The position numbers were made by a program, and so were the translations under genes. From Oscillospiraceae bacterium (lineage in GTDB: Bacteria; Bacillota; Clostridia; Oscillospirales; Ruminococcaceae), in contig WRBI01000016.1 of NCBI GenBank assembly GCA_009784625.1, forward strand, positions 1 to 44,902: 44,902 bases of DNA, in the 5' to 3' direction. The notes under the pieces were generated by a model. That model did not search any database. It worked only from the letters and a program-made list of their open reading frames with translations, and was not told the DNA's origin. This document shows, one piece after another, positions 6,951 to 16,201 of this stretch. Position 1 is the stretch's first letter; the number at the start of each line of letters is the position of its first letter.

Positions 6951-8060
6951 CTACACCAGGCGCATTTCGGTTTCTTTGTCGAACAGGTGGATCTTTTGGC
7001 AGTCGATGACAAAATCCATTGCTTCCCCCGGTTTCGGGTTGTGGAACTGCGGGATTTTCGCGATCAGGTTAAACCCGTTTACCTCACCGTAAAGATAGGT
7101 CTCAGCGCCCATAAGCTCGGCCAGTTCGACGTTGACCGTGATGCCGGCCGCCTCTTTGAGATCGGGGTTCAGGGAGGCCACAAGCAGGTTTTCCGGTCTT
7201 ATTCCGACCGTTACCTCCTTGCCCTCATATTTTGAAGCGGTGTCGGGCGAAATTCGGGAGGGCAGCAGCGGCAGCGTAGACGAGCCGAACTTTGCCGCAA
7301 AACCATCGCCCGCCTTTTCGACAATTGCCGTGATGAAGTTCATCTGCGGCGCCCCGATAAATCCCGCTACAAACAGGTTGCAGGGGTTCTCGTACAGGTT
7401 TTGCGGGGTGTCTACCTGCTGAATAAAGCCGTCTTTCATTACAACGATCCGATCCCCCATGGTCATCGCTTCGATCTGGTCATGGGTTACATATACAAAC
7501 GTTGTACCCAGCCGCTTGTGTAAAAGGGAGATTTCGGTGCGCATGGATGTCCTCAGCTTTGCGTCAAGGTTGGAAAGCGGCTCGTCCAGCAGGAAAACAG
7601 CGGGGTCCCGCACCATCGCCCGGCCAAGGGCCACCCGCTGGCGCTGGCCGCCCGAAAGCGCTTTGGGCTTTCGCTCAAGCAGTGACTCAATCTCGAGAAT
7701 CTTCGCGGCCTCTTCGACTTTCTGCTTGATTACATCCTTTGGCACTTTGCGCAGCTTTAGCCCAAAGGCCATATTCTTGTAAACAGACATGTGGGGGTAA
7801 AGCGCATAGTTTTGAAAAACCATTGCGATATCCCGGTCTTTGGGGGCTACGTCGTTGACCAGCTTGTCGCCGATAAATAGTTCCCCTTTGGTGATCTCTT
7901 CAAGACCGGCGATCATCCGCAGTGTGGTCGACTTTCCACAGCCGGACGGCCCAACCAGTATGATGAATTCCTTGTCCTCAATCTCGAGGTTAAAGTCGTG
8001 TACGGCCGTGACATTGCCGGGATACACTTTAAAGATATTCTTTAGACTAATGCTCGCCAT
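6951..8060 (-). CDS. ugpC: sugar ABC transporter ATP-binding protein (UgpC/MsmK/MalK type)
   Basis: The product is 369 aa, the standard length. Walker A is GPSGCGKST at 37-45, the signature LSGGQ at 135-139, Walker B VFLLDE at 155-160 and the switch His at 193. The C-terminal ~130 residues form the regulatory OB/TOBE domain typical of carbohydrate-importer ATPases. It hydrolyses ATP to drive the two permeases at 12418-14126. It is the last gene of the sugar operon, 30 nt behind the GH2 gene. ATPases of this type often serve several sugar importers, so it may not be exclusive to this one. Confidence 0.95.
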   Translation of the reverse strand: MASISLKNIFKVYPGNVTAVHDFNLEIEDKEFIILVGPSGCGKSTTLRMIAGLEEITKGELFIGDKLVNDVAPKDRDIAMVFQNYALYPHMSVYKNMAFGLKLRKVPKDVIKQKVEEAAKILEIESLLERKPKALSGGQRQRVALGRAMVRDPAVFLLDEPLSNLDAKLRTSMRTEISLLHKRLGTTFVYVTHDQIEAMTMGDRIVVMKDGFIQQVDTPQNLYENPCNLFVAGFIGAPQMNFITAIVEKAGDGFAAKFGSSTLPLLPSRISPDTASKYEGKEVTVGIRPENLLVASLNPDLKEAAGITVNVELAELMGAETYLYGEVNGFNLIAKIPQFHNPKPGEAMDFVIDCQKIHLFDKETEMRLV

Positions 8061-8090
8061 ATTCTGGCCTCCCTCTCTGTTGCGAATTCC

Positions 8091-9881
8091 TTACCAAACG
8101 ACGATCCGGTCAATCAGATCGCGTATTTTGATTATATCACATTTTGGTTTGCGATCATAGGTCAACAGCCCGTTTGTTTCCTGTTCCACGTCGGTCAGCT
8201 GGGTATAACAAAAACCATATAAGCACTCAGAATTGTAAACCGCGTCGAATACCCGCGCAAGCGTTTCGAGGTATTCTTCCTCTGTCTTTGCCGAAGTGTA
8301 TCCCCATCCCGGATTTTTCGGGTCGGTGTACGAAACGCCCCCAAACTCAGTGAGCAGGATCGGCTCGCCCTTGTAGCTATATCCCGTTGCGTAAATCGCC
8401 TTGCCGGATGGGCGGTCTTCCAGTATCTGTTCCGCGGTTTTAAGCGCTTTGCAAAAATGGTCGTACTGCCGGTCTCTGTCTTTGCCGTGCCTGTAGTTAT
8501 GAATCGCGCAAATATCGCTCACCGTCATCTCCCAGCCGTCGTTGGATATAACCGGGCGGGTTGGGTCGAGTGACTTTGTGAGATAGTACATGGCGCCGCA
8601 ATGCGCACTTTGCCGGCTGTTTCGCGATGCGTTTGGGATTCCCCAGCTCTCGTTTAATGGGACCCATGTGACAATACAGGGGTGGTTGTAGTCCCGGCGC
8701 AGAATCTCGACCCACTCCCCGGTGATCCGCTCCACGTAATTGTGGTCGTAAGAGATGCCGCTGGCCATCTCGCCCCAAACCAGAAAACCCATCTTGTCCG
8801 CCCAATAGAGAAAGCGCGGGTCCTCCGTTTTTTGATGCTTTCGGCAGCCGTTGAACCCCATGGCTTTGGCGAGTTCTATGTCTTCTCTAAAGTCACTGTC
8901 ATCGGGGGCGGTCAGCAGGCCGCCCGGCCAGTAGCCCTGGTCAAGCACAAGTTTCTGGTAGTAAGGCCGGTTGTTTAGATAAACCCTTCCGCCCTCGGTG
9001 TGTACTTTCCGCATCCCAAAGTAAGACTGGACATGGTCAAAACAGCTCGCATCGTCGAGCAGCTCGAAAGTTATGTCGTAAAGCTTGGGCGATTCCGGCG
9101 TCCAGCAGCCGTGTACGCTGCCGTGAAAATTGGTGCGGAAAATCTTTTGCTGAAAGACATCTACTTTTCTTGAGAAGACGGGATGCAAAGACCGGATGCT
9201 GTCGCGAACGATCATCTCGCCCTCGAAGTGAATGGTATACCGCAAAGCAAGGCCGTCCCGCCAGCCGGCGACTGTGGCTTCAATCCCGATTTCGCCGCTG
9301 TCCACGTCCGGGGTCAGGCGCACTTCGCGCAGATAACTTTGGCTTACCGGTTCCAGCCAGACCGGCTGCCAAATGCCGGTGGTGCGGGTATACCAGATGG
9401 CCGCGCTCTTTTCCTGCCAGAACTGCTTTCCGCGCGGGATTGTCTCATCTTGAGAGGGGTCAAATACCCTGAGAACAAGTGTTTCGACCCCATATGTCAG
9501 GTAGTCGGTAATATCCACACAAAAACTTGCGTTGCCGCCAACGTGGGTGTAGATCAAATTGCCGTTTAAGTAACAGCGGGTTTCGTAATCCACCGCGCCA
9601 AAGTGCAGCAGAACCCTCTTTTCCCGCCAGACCGGCGGTATTTCTATCTCGCGGCGATACCAGACACAGTCGTGAAACCCGGTGTCCCCGATACCGCTGA
9701 GCTTTGACTGAAAGGCAAATGGAACCTGAATCTGCCGGTCAAAAACCGCCCCCGGCGCAAACCATTTTTGGACACAGCCCACATCGTGATCATCAAAAGC
9801 AAAATCCCATCGGCCATTCAGGCAGAGCCAATCTTCTCGGACAAATTGCGGTCTGGGATATTCCGGCCTTGGCAGCTGCAT
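8091..9881 (-). CDS. glycoside hydrolase family 2 enzyme
   Basis: The product is 596 aa, with a GH2 sugar-binding jelly roll (about 10-180), an immunoglobulin-like domain (about 185-290) and a TIM barrel (about 295-596). The likely acid/base is Glu411 in VPLNESWG; the likely nucleophile is Glu512 in LLTEFGG. There is no signal peptide, so it acts on imported oligosaccharides. GH2 includes beta-galactosidases, beta-glucuronidases, beta-mannosidases and arabinosidases. The neighbouring arabinofuranosidase points to a side-chain sugar of arabinoxylan or arabinogalactan, but the exact specificity cannot be read. AAGGAGAG precedes the ATG, and the gene starts 23 nt after the GH51 stop. Confidence 0.88.
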   Translation of the reverse strand: MQLPRPEYPRPQFVREDWLCLNGRWDFAFDDHDVGCVQKWFAPGAVFDRQIQVPFAFQSKLSGIGDTGFHDCVWYRREIEIPPVWREKRVLLHFGAVDYETRCYLNGNLIYTHVGGNASFCVDITDYLTYGVETLVLRVFDPSQDETIPRGKQFWQEKSAAIWYTRTTGIWQPVWLEPVSQSYLREVRLTPDVDSGEIGIEATVAGWRDGLALRYTIHFEGEMIVRDSIRSLHPVFSRKVDVFQQKIFRTNFHGSVHGCWTPESPKLYDITFELLDDASCFDHVQSYFGMRKVHTEGGRVYLNNRPYYQKLVLDQGYWPGGLLTAPDDSDFREDIELAKAMGFNGCRKHQKTEDPRFLYWADKMGFLVWGEMASGISYDHNYVERITGEWVEILRRDYNHPCIVTWVPLNESWGIPNASRNSRQSAHCGAMYYLTKSLDPTRPVISNDGWEMTVSDICAIHNYRHGKDRDRQYDHFCKALKTAEQILEDRPSGKAIYATGYSYKGEPILLTEFGGVSYTDPKNPGWGYTSAKTEEEYLETLARVFDAVYNSECLYGFCYTQLTDVEQETNGLLTYDRKPKCDIIKIRDLIDRIVVW

Positions 9882-9904
9882 ACCAATCTCTCCTTACTAT
9901 ATCA

Positions 9905-11446
9905 CTAAGCGTACCTAAACCGCAATACATTCCAGCTCAGCGCGGGAATTTTCACTTCAGGGCTGCTGTTTTTGCCGGGCAAAACCGCGCCCTGCGTGGG
10001 AGATATGCAATCCGGATCGGCAAAGGTGTTGGTGGCTGAAAGGTCTTCGTTTTTTAGCAAGCGGTGCTCGATCATTTCCACTTCACCAAGGGAGCGCATA
10101 TCCAGGCTGAGCATCATATCTTCCTGGTCAATGTTGAGCGCAAACACCGTACATTCGCTTTTTTCTTCGTTATTTACAATACAGGTGTAGACAGCCGGCG
10201 CGTCACCATTCGGGGTCTCAAGCGTCGGAATATCCGTTACCGCCTGCAAGACAGTACCCCGCCCATACATAGACATATCTTTAAACGGATAGAAAGTACC
10301 CTGACGGATCACCGGCCCGTTTTCTTTGGTGACGATGGGCGCAATCGCGTTGACCAGCTGGGCAAGGCAGGCGATCTTAACCCGATCGGCGTTGTTGACA
10401 AGGCTCATCATCAAACCGCCAAACGCGAGGGTATCCAGCATCGAGTAGTTGTTCTCAAGAATGTGGGGTGGGCCGTCAAAGTAGTTCCCCAGCTTTGCGG
10501 GGTTCTGCCCCATGACCGGGTCGGTCTTCGAAAACGCCTGTGTGCGCACAGGGTCGTTGTACCAAACATTCCACTCGTCAAAGGACAGGTGCAGGGTCTT
10601 TTTGCTGCGTTTGAGGGCTTTGACATAGTCGGCAGCCGAGGCAACCGTGTGGATAAAATCGTTCATGGTCAAAAAAGAGGACAAAAATCCGGCTTGCCCC
10701 TGGTTCTCGTGAAAATACATGTGCAGTGAAAGATAATCGGCGTGCTCATACGTGTGTTCAAGCACAATCCGGTCATAGGACGGGTAAGTCGGCATACTGC
10801 TGTTCGAGCTTCCGCAGATGACCAGCTCGATGGATGGGTCCACCCACTTCATGATCTTACAGGCTTGTTTGGCTTTTTTTCCGTAATCGTCGGCATCCAG
10901 CTGGCCGGTCTGCCAGGGGCCGTCCATCTCGTTGCCCACACACCACAGCTTTATGTTGTGCGGGTCTTTGTGGCCGTTTTTCCGCCGAAGATCCGACCAG
11001 TAAGTGCCTTTTTCAAAGTTGCAGTACTCGACCATATTTCCGGCGCTTTGAATGGTACCGGTACCCATGTTTACCGCGGCCATCACGTCGGTTTTGGCTT
11101 TTTTTGACCAGTCTACAAACTCGTCGATCCCCACCTGGTTGCTCTCGATGGTAAACCAGGCGTAATCCAGTCTTTTGGGGCGGCTTTCGCGCGGGCCAAT
11201 GCCGTCTGTCCACTCGTACCCCGAAAGGAAATTCCCGCCTGGGTACCGCACACAGCTGCAGCCCAGCTCCTCGACAAGGGCGAGCACATCCCGCCGGAAA
11301 CCCATGCTGTCGGCGGTGGGGTGGCCCGGCTCATAAATTCCGGTATAAATGGCGCGGCCCAGATGCTCTAAAAAAGCGCCAAACAAACGGGGATCGGTTT
11401 GTGCGACCTTAAAGTTGCGCTCTACATATAATTTCCCTTTTTTCAT
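9905..11446 (-). CDS. abfA: alpha-L-arabinofuranosidase, GH51
   Basis: The product is 513 aa, the normal size for intracellular GH51 enzymes, which remove terminal arabinofuranose from arabino-oligosaccharides. I chose the ATG at 11444-11446 (MKKGKLYVERNF): it matches the family start and avoids overlap with the upstream gene, unlike the longer frame. The TIM barrel carries the acid/base Glu173 in CVGNEMDG and the nucleophile Glu291 in SFDEWNVWY, and a C-terminal beta domain follows. The conserved RYPGGNF motif is at 67-73. There is no signal peptide, so it works on imported sugars. It is the fifth gene of the sugar operon. Confidence 0.94.
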   Translation of the reverse strand: MKKGKLYVERNFKVAQTDPRLFGAFLEHLGRAIYTGIYEPGHPTADSMGFRRDVLALVEELGCSCVRYPGGNFLSGYEWTDGIGPRESRPKRLDYAWFTIESNQVGIDEFVDWSKKAKTDVMAAVNMGTGTIQSAGNMVEYCNFEKGTYWSDLRRKNGHKDPHNIKLWCVGNEMDGPWQTGQLDADDYGKKAKQACKIMKWVDPSIELVICGSSNSSMPTYPSYDRIVLEHTYEHADYLSLHMYFHENQGQAGFLSSFLTMNDFIHTVASAADYVKALKRSKKTLHLSFDEWNVWYNDPVRTQAFSKTDPVMGQNPAKLGNYFDGPPHILENNYSMLDTLAFGGLMMSLVNNADRVKIACLAQLVNAIAPIVTKENGPVIRQGTFYPFKDMSMYGRGTVLQAVTDIPTLETPNGDAPAVYTCIVNNEEKSECTVFALNIDQEDMMLSLDMRSLGEVEMIEHRLLKNEDLSATNTFADPDCISPTQGAVLPGKNSSPEVKIPALSWNVLRFRYA

Positions 11447-11498
11447 AACTGCGACCAGCCCTCTCTTTTGTCGGTAAAATAGTTTGTATTTACATGTG

Positions 11499-12410
11499 TC
11501 AATCTTCCGCGTAGTATTCTTTAAAGACAAGCGCTTGTGGACAGTTGCCAAACTTATCGCCAAAAATGGTCATCCCACCGCCGTTTTCAGAAAGGCTTTC
11601 CACCTCAAAGCGTATGGTCCAGCCGCTGTGCGATATGTTCAGGTCGGAAAGCTTGATATCCGACTGCATTTTGCCGTTCACATAAACGCCCTGATTTGTG
11701 ACACGTATCACCACCAGCACCCCGTACTGGCTGTTCGGCCACCAGTCGGGGGTAAGGACGCCCTTGTGCTCCCCGATATCCCCGGGTGTGGTAAAAGTAC
11801 ACAAAAACTGCCCGTTTAGATGCACCTTAATTCTGGATGGCCAGTGGTCGCAGAATCCGGGCGCTTCTGAGCCAAACTCGCCGGACAACTCAATGTCACT
11901 GAGCACACGTTCACCCCGCTGGTAAAGGGGCAGTTTGTATTCGATGTAGCCGTTGGCGATCCAGATGAGCTGGGCGTTTATCCGCTCGGGCGACATCATC
12001 CGGGCCGGGTCGTCCAAGTCGCCGATCACATGCTCGAACGACGCCATCCCGCAGGGTGGCTGCGCGACTATATCGGTAAAACACCCGACCGGCAAGTGGG
12101 TTATGTGGTACTGTGCCTGTTGATTCCGCCGGTTATTTTGGAAAGGGACCTTCACCTCATACGAAGTGTTGAGCAGAGTACAGACCTTGTGCCGGCTGCC
12201 CTCTTTTTTTAGGTACTCGGTCTTGATAATCCGCACTTCTTCCAGCTTCCGGATATGTTTTGTCATGATCGAACTGCTGACTTCCAAGGCGTTTGCCAGC
12301 TCTTTGACGTCCATATCTTTCTTGCAGAGCAGGCGTATTACGTTCAGCCTTGTTTCGCTGGAAAGCGCTTCGTAAAATGACAGGTACTCGGGCGACATAT
12401 AGATTCTCAT
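11499..12410 (-). CDS. ArsR-type HTH regulator with a large C-terminal beta-rich domain
   Basis: The product is 303 aa. Residues 8-75 form a winged helix of ArsR type (SSETRLNVIRLL, then ELANALEVSSSIMTKHIRKL), without the cysteine metal site of classical ArsR proteins. The C-terminal ~200 residues are beta-rich with many aromatics and no known enzyme motif. They could bind a sugar and control DNA binding; that is inference from position inside the arabinoside operon. The ATG lies 7 nt after the permease stop, whose last codons (AAG GGA TGA) double as the ribosome binding site. It probably regulates the promoter at 15727-15755. Confidence 0.8.
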   Translation of the reverse strand: MRIYMSPEYLSFYEALSSETRLNVIRLLCKKDMDVKELANALEVSSSIMTKHIRKLEEVRIIKTEYLKKEGSRHKVCTLLNTSYEVKVPFQNNRRNQQAQYHITHLPVGCFTDIVAQPPCGMASFEHVIGDLDDPARMMSPERINAQLIWIANGYIEYKLPLYQRGERVLSDIELSGEFGSEAPGFCDHWPSRIKVHLNGQFLCTFTTPGDIGEHKGVLTPDWWPNSQYGVLVVIRVTNQGVYVNGKMQSDIKLSDLNISHSGWTIRFEVESLSENGGGMTIFGDKFGNCPQALVFKEYYAED

Positions 12411-12417
12411 ATACTTC

Positions 12418-13257
12418 TCATCCCTTGATGCCGCTCATAGCGATTCCGCGCACAATTTGTTTTTGGAAGAATATGAACACGAGAAGCGCCGGGATGGACG
12501 CGAACACGCTGGCTGTCATCGGCATGGTAAACTCCTCGACGTGCAAGTCCTGAAAGACAGGCAGCCCGACAGGCAGGGTAAACATCCGGGAGTTTTGCGC
12601 GGCCAGAAACGGCCACAAAAAGTTGTTCCAGCTGTTTGTGAAAGTGATGATGCCCACCGCAGCCAGCGCACTGCGCGAAAGGGGCAGGCAGACCGAAAAC
12701 CATGTGCGGAAGTAAGAGGACCCGTCAATGGCCGCCGCTTCTACCAATTCGTTCGGGATGCTGTCGTAATACTGCTTCATGATAAGCACACCCAGCGGCG
12801 CCGCAAAGCTGGGCACAATGAGAGAAACGTGTGTGTTAAGCAGATTTAAGTCGATGATTGTGAGAAAGAGCGGGATGACAATCGCCTCGATCGGAACCAT
12901 CAGCCCGGCGGCGATCACGACGAACAGAATTTTGCTCCCCTTAAATTTTATCTTGGAAAGCGCGTAACCGGCCAGTGAGGACATAACCAGGACACCGGCT
13001 GTGACAACGCCCGCAACCAAAACGCTGTTAAACGTCCAGCGCCAGATGGGCGCCCTTTGGGGCAATAAGAAATAGTTATCCAAAGTAAACGGGGGCGAAA
13101 ACACCCGGTCAAGAAAAGCCACAGGTGTGCCGAACGGCTTGAGGGAAGAGAAGATCATCCACACAATCGGGAAAAGCCACAGCAAGGCAACCGTGATGGC
13201 GATCAGATAAAGCAGGACGCGAAAGACGGATATATTCTTGCGTTGGGTTGTATCCAC
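12418..13257 (-). CDS. carbohydrate ABC transporter permease, MalG/MsmG type
   Basis: The product is 279 aa with six predicted membrane helices. The cytoplasmic EAA loop (EAAAIDGSSYFRTWFSVCLP) docks the ATPase. The start is a GTG at 13255-13257 with GAGGTG 7 nt upstream. It pairs with the permease at 13269 to form the channel of a CUT1-type sugar importer. It lies between the first permease and the ArsR-type regulator with gaps of about 10 nt on either side, so it is clearly in the operon. Confidence 0.93.
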   Translation of the reverse strand: MDTTQRKNISVFRVLLYLIAITVALLWLFPIVWMIFSSLKPFGTPVAFLDRVFSPPFTLDNYFLLPQRAPIWRWTFNSVLVAGVVTAGVLVMSSLAGYALSKIKFKGSKILFVVIAAGLMVPIEAIVIPLFLTIIDLNLLNTHVSLIVPSFAAPLGVLIMKQYYDSIPNELVEAAAIDGSSYFRTWFSVCLPLSRSALAAVGIITFTNSWNNFLWPFLAAQNSRMFTLPVGLPVFQDLHVEEFTMPMTASVFASIPALLVFIFFQKQIVRGIAMSGIKG

Positions 13258-13268
13258 TTGATGTCACC

Positions 13269-14126
13269 TCAATTCCTTGTGAATGATAAGAGCTTGCTTT
13301 GCCCAAACGTAAACAGCAATACAACCAAGAAGAACAAAAACGACATGGTGGACGAAACACCCATATTCCGCTCGATAAACCCGATCTGGTATATATACTG
13401 CACAATGGTTCGGGTGTGGTTGCCCGGGCCGCCGCCGGTCATCAGCCAGGTCTGCCCAAAGAGCTTAAAGCTCTGAATTGCCTGCAACATAAAGACCATG
13501 GTCAGTACCGGGCGCATCATGGGCAGGGTGATTTGAAAAAGCAGCTGTGTGCGGGAAGCGCCGTCAATTCTGGCCGCCTCGTACACTTCTTCCGGGATAT
13601 CCTGCAAGCCGGCCAGACAGAGGATCATGTTAAACCCGACTGTCCACCAGGTTGTGGTTATTATGATCGCGATCCAGGCCAGCCACCGGGTACTCAGCCA
13701 GAACATCTCAACCCCGGTCAGAACGCTGAGAAGCCCCAAATAAGGCTGAAAGATGAAGATCCAGAGCCCGGTAACCACCGCCATACTCAGAACATAGGGG
13801 GCAAAGTAAACAGACCGGATTATGGCTGTGCCTTTGAGCTTGGAGTTGACAAACATCGCCATGGTAAAGCCAACCGCGGTGATCAGGGGGGTGGAGACAA
13901 CCACAAACAGCAATGTGTTCGACAAGCTGAGCCAGAACTGAGTATCGGTTAATACCCGCACATAATTGTCAAAGCCGACAAAGGTTCCCGGTCTGCCCAG
14001 GCTCACCCTAAAAAAGCTCAGGCCAAACCCGCGGAATATCGGAAACGCCAAAAAAGCGATAAAAAACACAAGATATGGTGCTAAAAAGAGCCATGCGGTC
14101 AGGTTACGCTTAACAGATTCTTTCAC
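13269..14126 (-). CDS. carbohydrate ABC transporter permease, MalF/MsmF type
   Basis: The product is 285 aa with six membrane helices. The EAA loop reads EAARIDGASRTQLLFQITLP. The N-terminus (KRNLTAWLFLAPYLVFF) is typical of MsmF/UgpA-like permeases. The start is a GTG at 14124-14126 behind AAAGGCGGG. It lies 138 nt after the binding-protein gene, a gap that may hold a processing site giving more binding protein than permease; only a weak 6-bp stem is visible there. Confidence 0.93.
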   Translation of the reverse strand: MKESVKRNLTAWLFLAPYLVFFIAFLAFPIFRGFGLSFFRVSLGRPGTFVGFDNYVRVLTDTQFWLSLSNTLLFVVVSTPLITAVGFTMAMFVNSKLKGTAIIRSVYFAPYVLSMAVVTGLWIFIFQPYLGLLSVLTGVEMFWLSTRWLAWIAIIITTTWWTVGFNMILCLAGLQDIPEEVYEAARIDGASRTQLLFQITLPMMRPVLTMVFMLQAIQSFKLFGQTWLMTGGGPGNHTRTIVQYIYQIGFIERNMGVSSTMSFLFFLVVLLFTFGQSKLLSFTRN

Positions 14127-14264
14127 TCGGACAACCCGCCTTTCTCCGCGATAATCAGTCGGATTTCGCTGCCGCTAATAACATTCCGCCCCCACCTTGT
14201 AGTAAAGCGAGGGCAGATGTTTATTCGCTTTTAGAGACTGTGCCTGCAAATAATTATATCACAT

Positions 14265-15593
14265 TTAGTGCGCATCATCCAGCAGCCTTTGCAATTCGCT
14301 CTGCATCAGCTCTTGCGCCTGCGCTACGTCGTACTCGCCGTTGATCATAGAGGCGAAGATCCGCACGAATGACGCTTTCATCCCGGTGATGACGGTGGTT
14401 TTGGGATAAAATGTGGCGTAGGCCGCAGAGTGGGCGTAGGCTGACCGGTGGGGCAGCGCGTTAAACTCGGCCGAATCTACAATCGCGGTTTTGCTGGGGA
14501 CATGACCGGCCTGAGCCCACAGGATTGTGTTGTCGGCCATCCAGTTCATGAAATCCATTGCGGCCGCTTGTTTTGCGGGGTCTTCATCAGACTGGCGGGG
14601 CAGGATCAGAGTGTGGGAGTCGCCGAAGACAGACTGCTGTTGGCCAAAAATCTGCGGGAAAGGCAGCGAGATAAAGTCAAGCCCTTCGGCCGCTGTGAAC
14701 ATCGGGATCCCCCAGTTGCCGTTGAAGGTGGCGGCCGCCTGCTGTGCGACAAAGATTTGAGCGCCGCTCGCCTGTGCCCGCGGCCAGAGGTCTTCGTTGA
14801 TCAGCTGGTGCATAAAGCTGAGCGCGTTGTGGTTTTCCGGGGTATCCAAAGTTGCGGTCCTGCCATCGGCGCTGATCATCTGCCCGCCCTGTTGGGTGAA
14901 CAGGCTATACCACAGGTAAAGGGGAAGCTCGCCCTGTGAAGTTCCGCTGATCGGCATCATATCGCCGTCAAGTCCGGCTTGTACTTCTCTGAAGAATCGG
15001 ATAAAGTCATCCCCGTTTTCAGCAAACGCGGGCCGGCCGTTTGCGTCCAACATCCCCAGGTCGTCGAGAATTTGTACGTTAAAGTGCATAAGCAGCACAT
15101 GTGTGTCGATCGGAATGGCAAAGTGGCTGCCGTCGAAGTAGACGCCCTCGACCAGATTCGCGCTGAATTCGTTCCAGGAAAGCCCGGCGGCGGCCGCAAG
15201 GTCGTCAAGAGGGGAAAGGAAGTCGTCCGTCACAAATTCGGTCAGGCTTGTGATGTGCGAAACCGCAACGTCGGGCGCGGTTCTTGTAGCCATAGCGGTG
15301 ATCAGTCTTACGTAGTACTCTTCGCTGGGGAAGATGGTCATTTCAATATAAGCCTGGTTGTCGCCGGCGTTGTAGCGGTTGACCATCTCGGTCATGATAT
15401 CGCCGTCACCACCGGAAAACATGTTCCAGAAGGTCAGGTGAACGCGCTCGCCACTTTCAGCGGGTGCGCCGGCTGCCCCGCTGTCGCCGGGCGCACCGGG
15501 AGCCGGTGCGCCCGGCGCAGAATCCTGCCCGGCGCAGGCGGCCAAAGAGACCACTAAGATCATGACCAGCACAACAGAAATAATTTTCTTCAT
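14265..15593 (-). CDS. sugar ABC transporter substrate-binding lipoprotein
   Basis: The product is 442 aa, with a lipoprotein signal and lipobox VSLAAC (Cys20), then a Gly/Ala/Pro-rich linker and a family-1 extracellular solute-binding domain (VHLTFWNMFSGGDG near residues 51-64). It is anchored outside the membrane and delivers oligosaccharides to the permease pair. The neighbouring arabinofuranosidase and GH2 enzyme suggest arabinose-containing ligands. GAAGGAGAG precedes the ATG. First gene of the operon. Confidence 0.94.
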   Translation of the reverse strand: MKKIISVVLVMILVVSLAACAGQDSAPGAPAPGAPGDSGAAGAPAESGERVHLTFWNMFSGGDGDIMTEMVNRYNAGDNQAYIEMTIFPSEEYYVRLITAMATRTAPDVAVSHITSLTEFVTDDFLSPLDDLAAAAGLSWNEFSANLVEGVYFDGSHFAIPIDTHVLLMHFNVQILDDLGMLDANGRPAFAENGDDFIRFFREVQAGLDGDMMPISGTSQGELPLYLWYSLFTQQGGQMISADGRTATLDTPENHNALSFMHQLINEDLWPRAQASGAQIFVAQQAAATFNGNWGIPMFTAAEGLDFISLPFPQIFGQQQSVFGDSHTLILPRQSDEDPAKQAAAMDFMNWMADNTILWAQAGHVPSKTAIVDSAEFNALPHRSAYAHSAAYATFYPKTTVITGMKASFVRIFASMINGEYDVAQAQELMQSELQRLLDDAH

Positions 15594-15726
15594 AACGAAC
15601 TCTCCTTCACGTTGTTAAGTCTTTAAGACATCTTTAGCTTTGACAGGGGATGGCCGTTTGTAAGCAAATGAACCAAAAGGTTTATTGTACTCTGAAGTAT
15701 AAAACACAATCTCCCTGATAAGGTCA

Positions 15727-15755
15727 ATGATAGCAATCGCAGCTATATTTGTCAA
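15727..15755 (-). promoter_or_regulatory. sigma-A promoter of the sugar operon
   Basis: On the minus strand TTGACA (15750-15755) and TATCAT (15727-15732) are separated by exactly 17 nt. The predicted start is near 15720, giving a leader of about 127 nt. The operator is not obvious. Confidence 0.75.
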
Positions 15756-15839
15756 TATCATATCATAATTTGGCATATTTAACAAATTTTTTATAGAGTT
15801 TCTATTTCATATTTCGAGTAAATCTTGTTATTATAAACT

Positions 15840-15966
15840 CATAAGTTAACTTAACTTTCACTCGTGACTTATGCAATTAACTTACATGTTAATTGCATTG
15901 ATTCGTATTTTCTTTATAAGCTTTGCGCTTTGGAGCAGCGACGCTTTCCTTGAAAGCGAAAGCGTC
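15840..15966. repeat. cluster of inverted repeats in AT-rich spacer
   Basis: Three inverted repeats lie here: CATAAGT (15840-15846) with ACTTATG (15866-15872); ATGCAATTAAC with GTTAATTGCAT (15871-15898, 6-nt loop); and GACGCTTTC with GAAAGCGTC (15940-15966). They lie behind the sugar-operon promoter and before the terminator at 15975. They could be operators or the remains of a small element. No gene is visible. Confidence 0.45.
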
Positions 15967-15974
15967 ATAGAAAA

Positions 15975-16011
15975 AAGCCGGTCAGCACAAAAGCTGATCG
16001 GCTTAATTTTT
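15975..16011. terminator. bidirectional intrinsic terminator
   Basis: AAGCCGGTCAGC and GCTGATCGGCTT (15975-16004, one G-T pair) form a stem with an A/T tract on both sides. It probably stops xpt transcripts. The stretch between it and xpt (16012-16201) has short open frames on both strands, none with a ribosome site, and I see nothing else in it. Confidence 0.7.
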
Positions 16012-16201
16012 CTATTATATTCCAATTAAGAGTGATGTTGGGTCGCGCATCTGTTCGTCCCGTGCGCGGGGATATCGTTGACTTCAATGTTTGCCGCGGG
16101 AACGGCCAATTGACGGGCTGTTTGTGTCCGGGGTTTGAGGTCACTCTGACGGTGTAACCGGCCATCCTCGGGGAAGCGATCCCACCCATCCAGCTTTTAA
16201 A

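Noticed and set aside
13299-13952. Plus-strand frame of 217 codons opposite the first permease
   Set aside because: It is antisense to a clear MalF-type gene and its translation is basic and low in hydrophobic structure.
16012-16201. Short open frames on both strands downstream of xpt
   Set aside because: Neither has a ribosome site or recognisable product, and the minus-strand one runs through a terminator.
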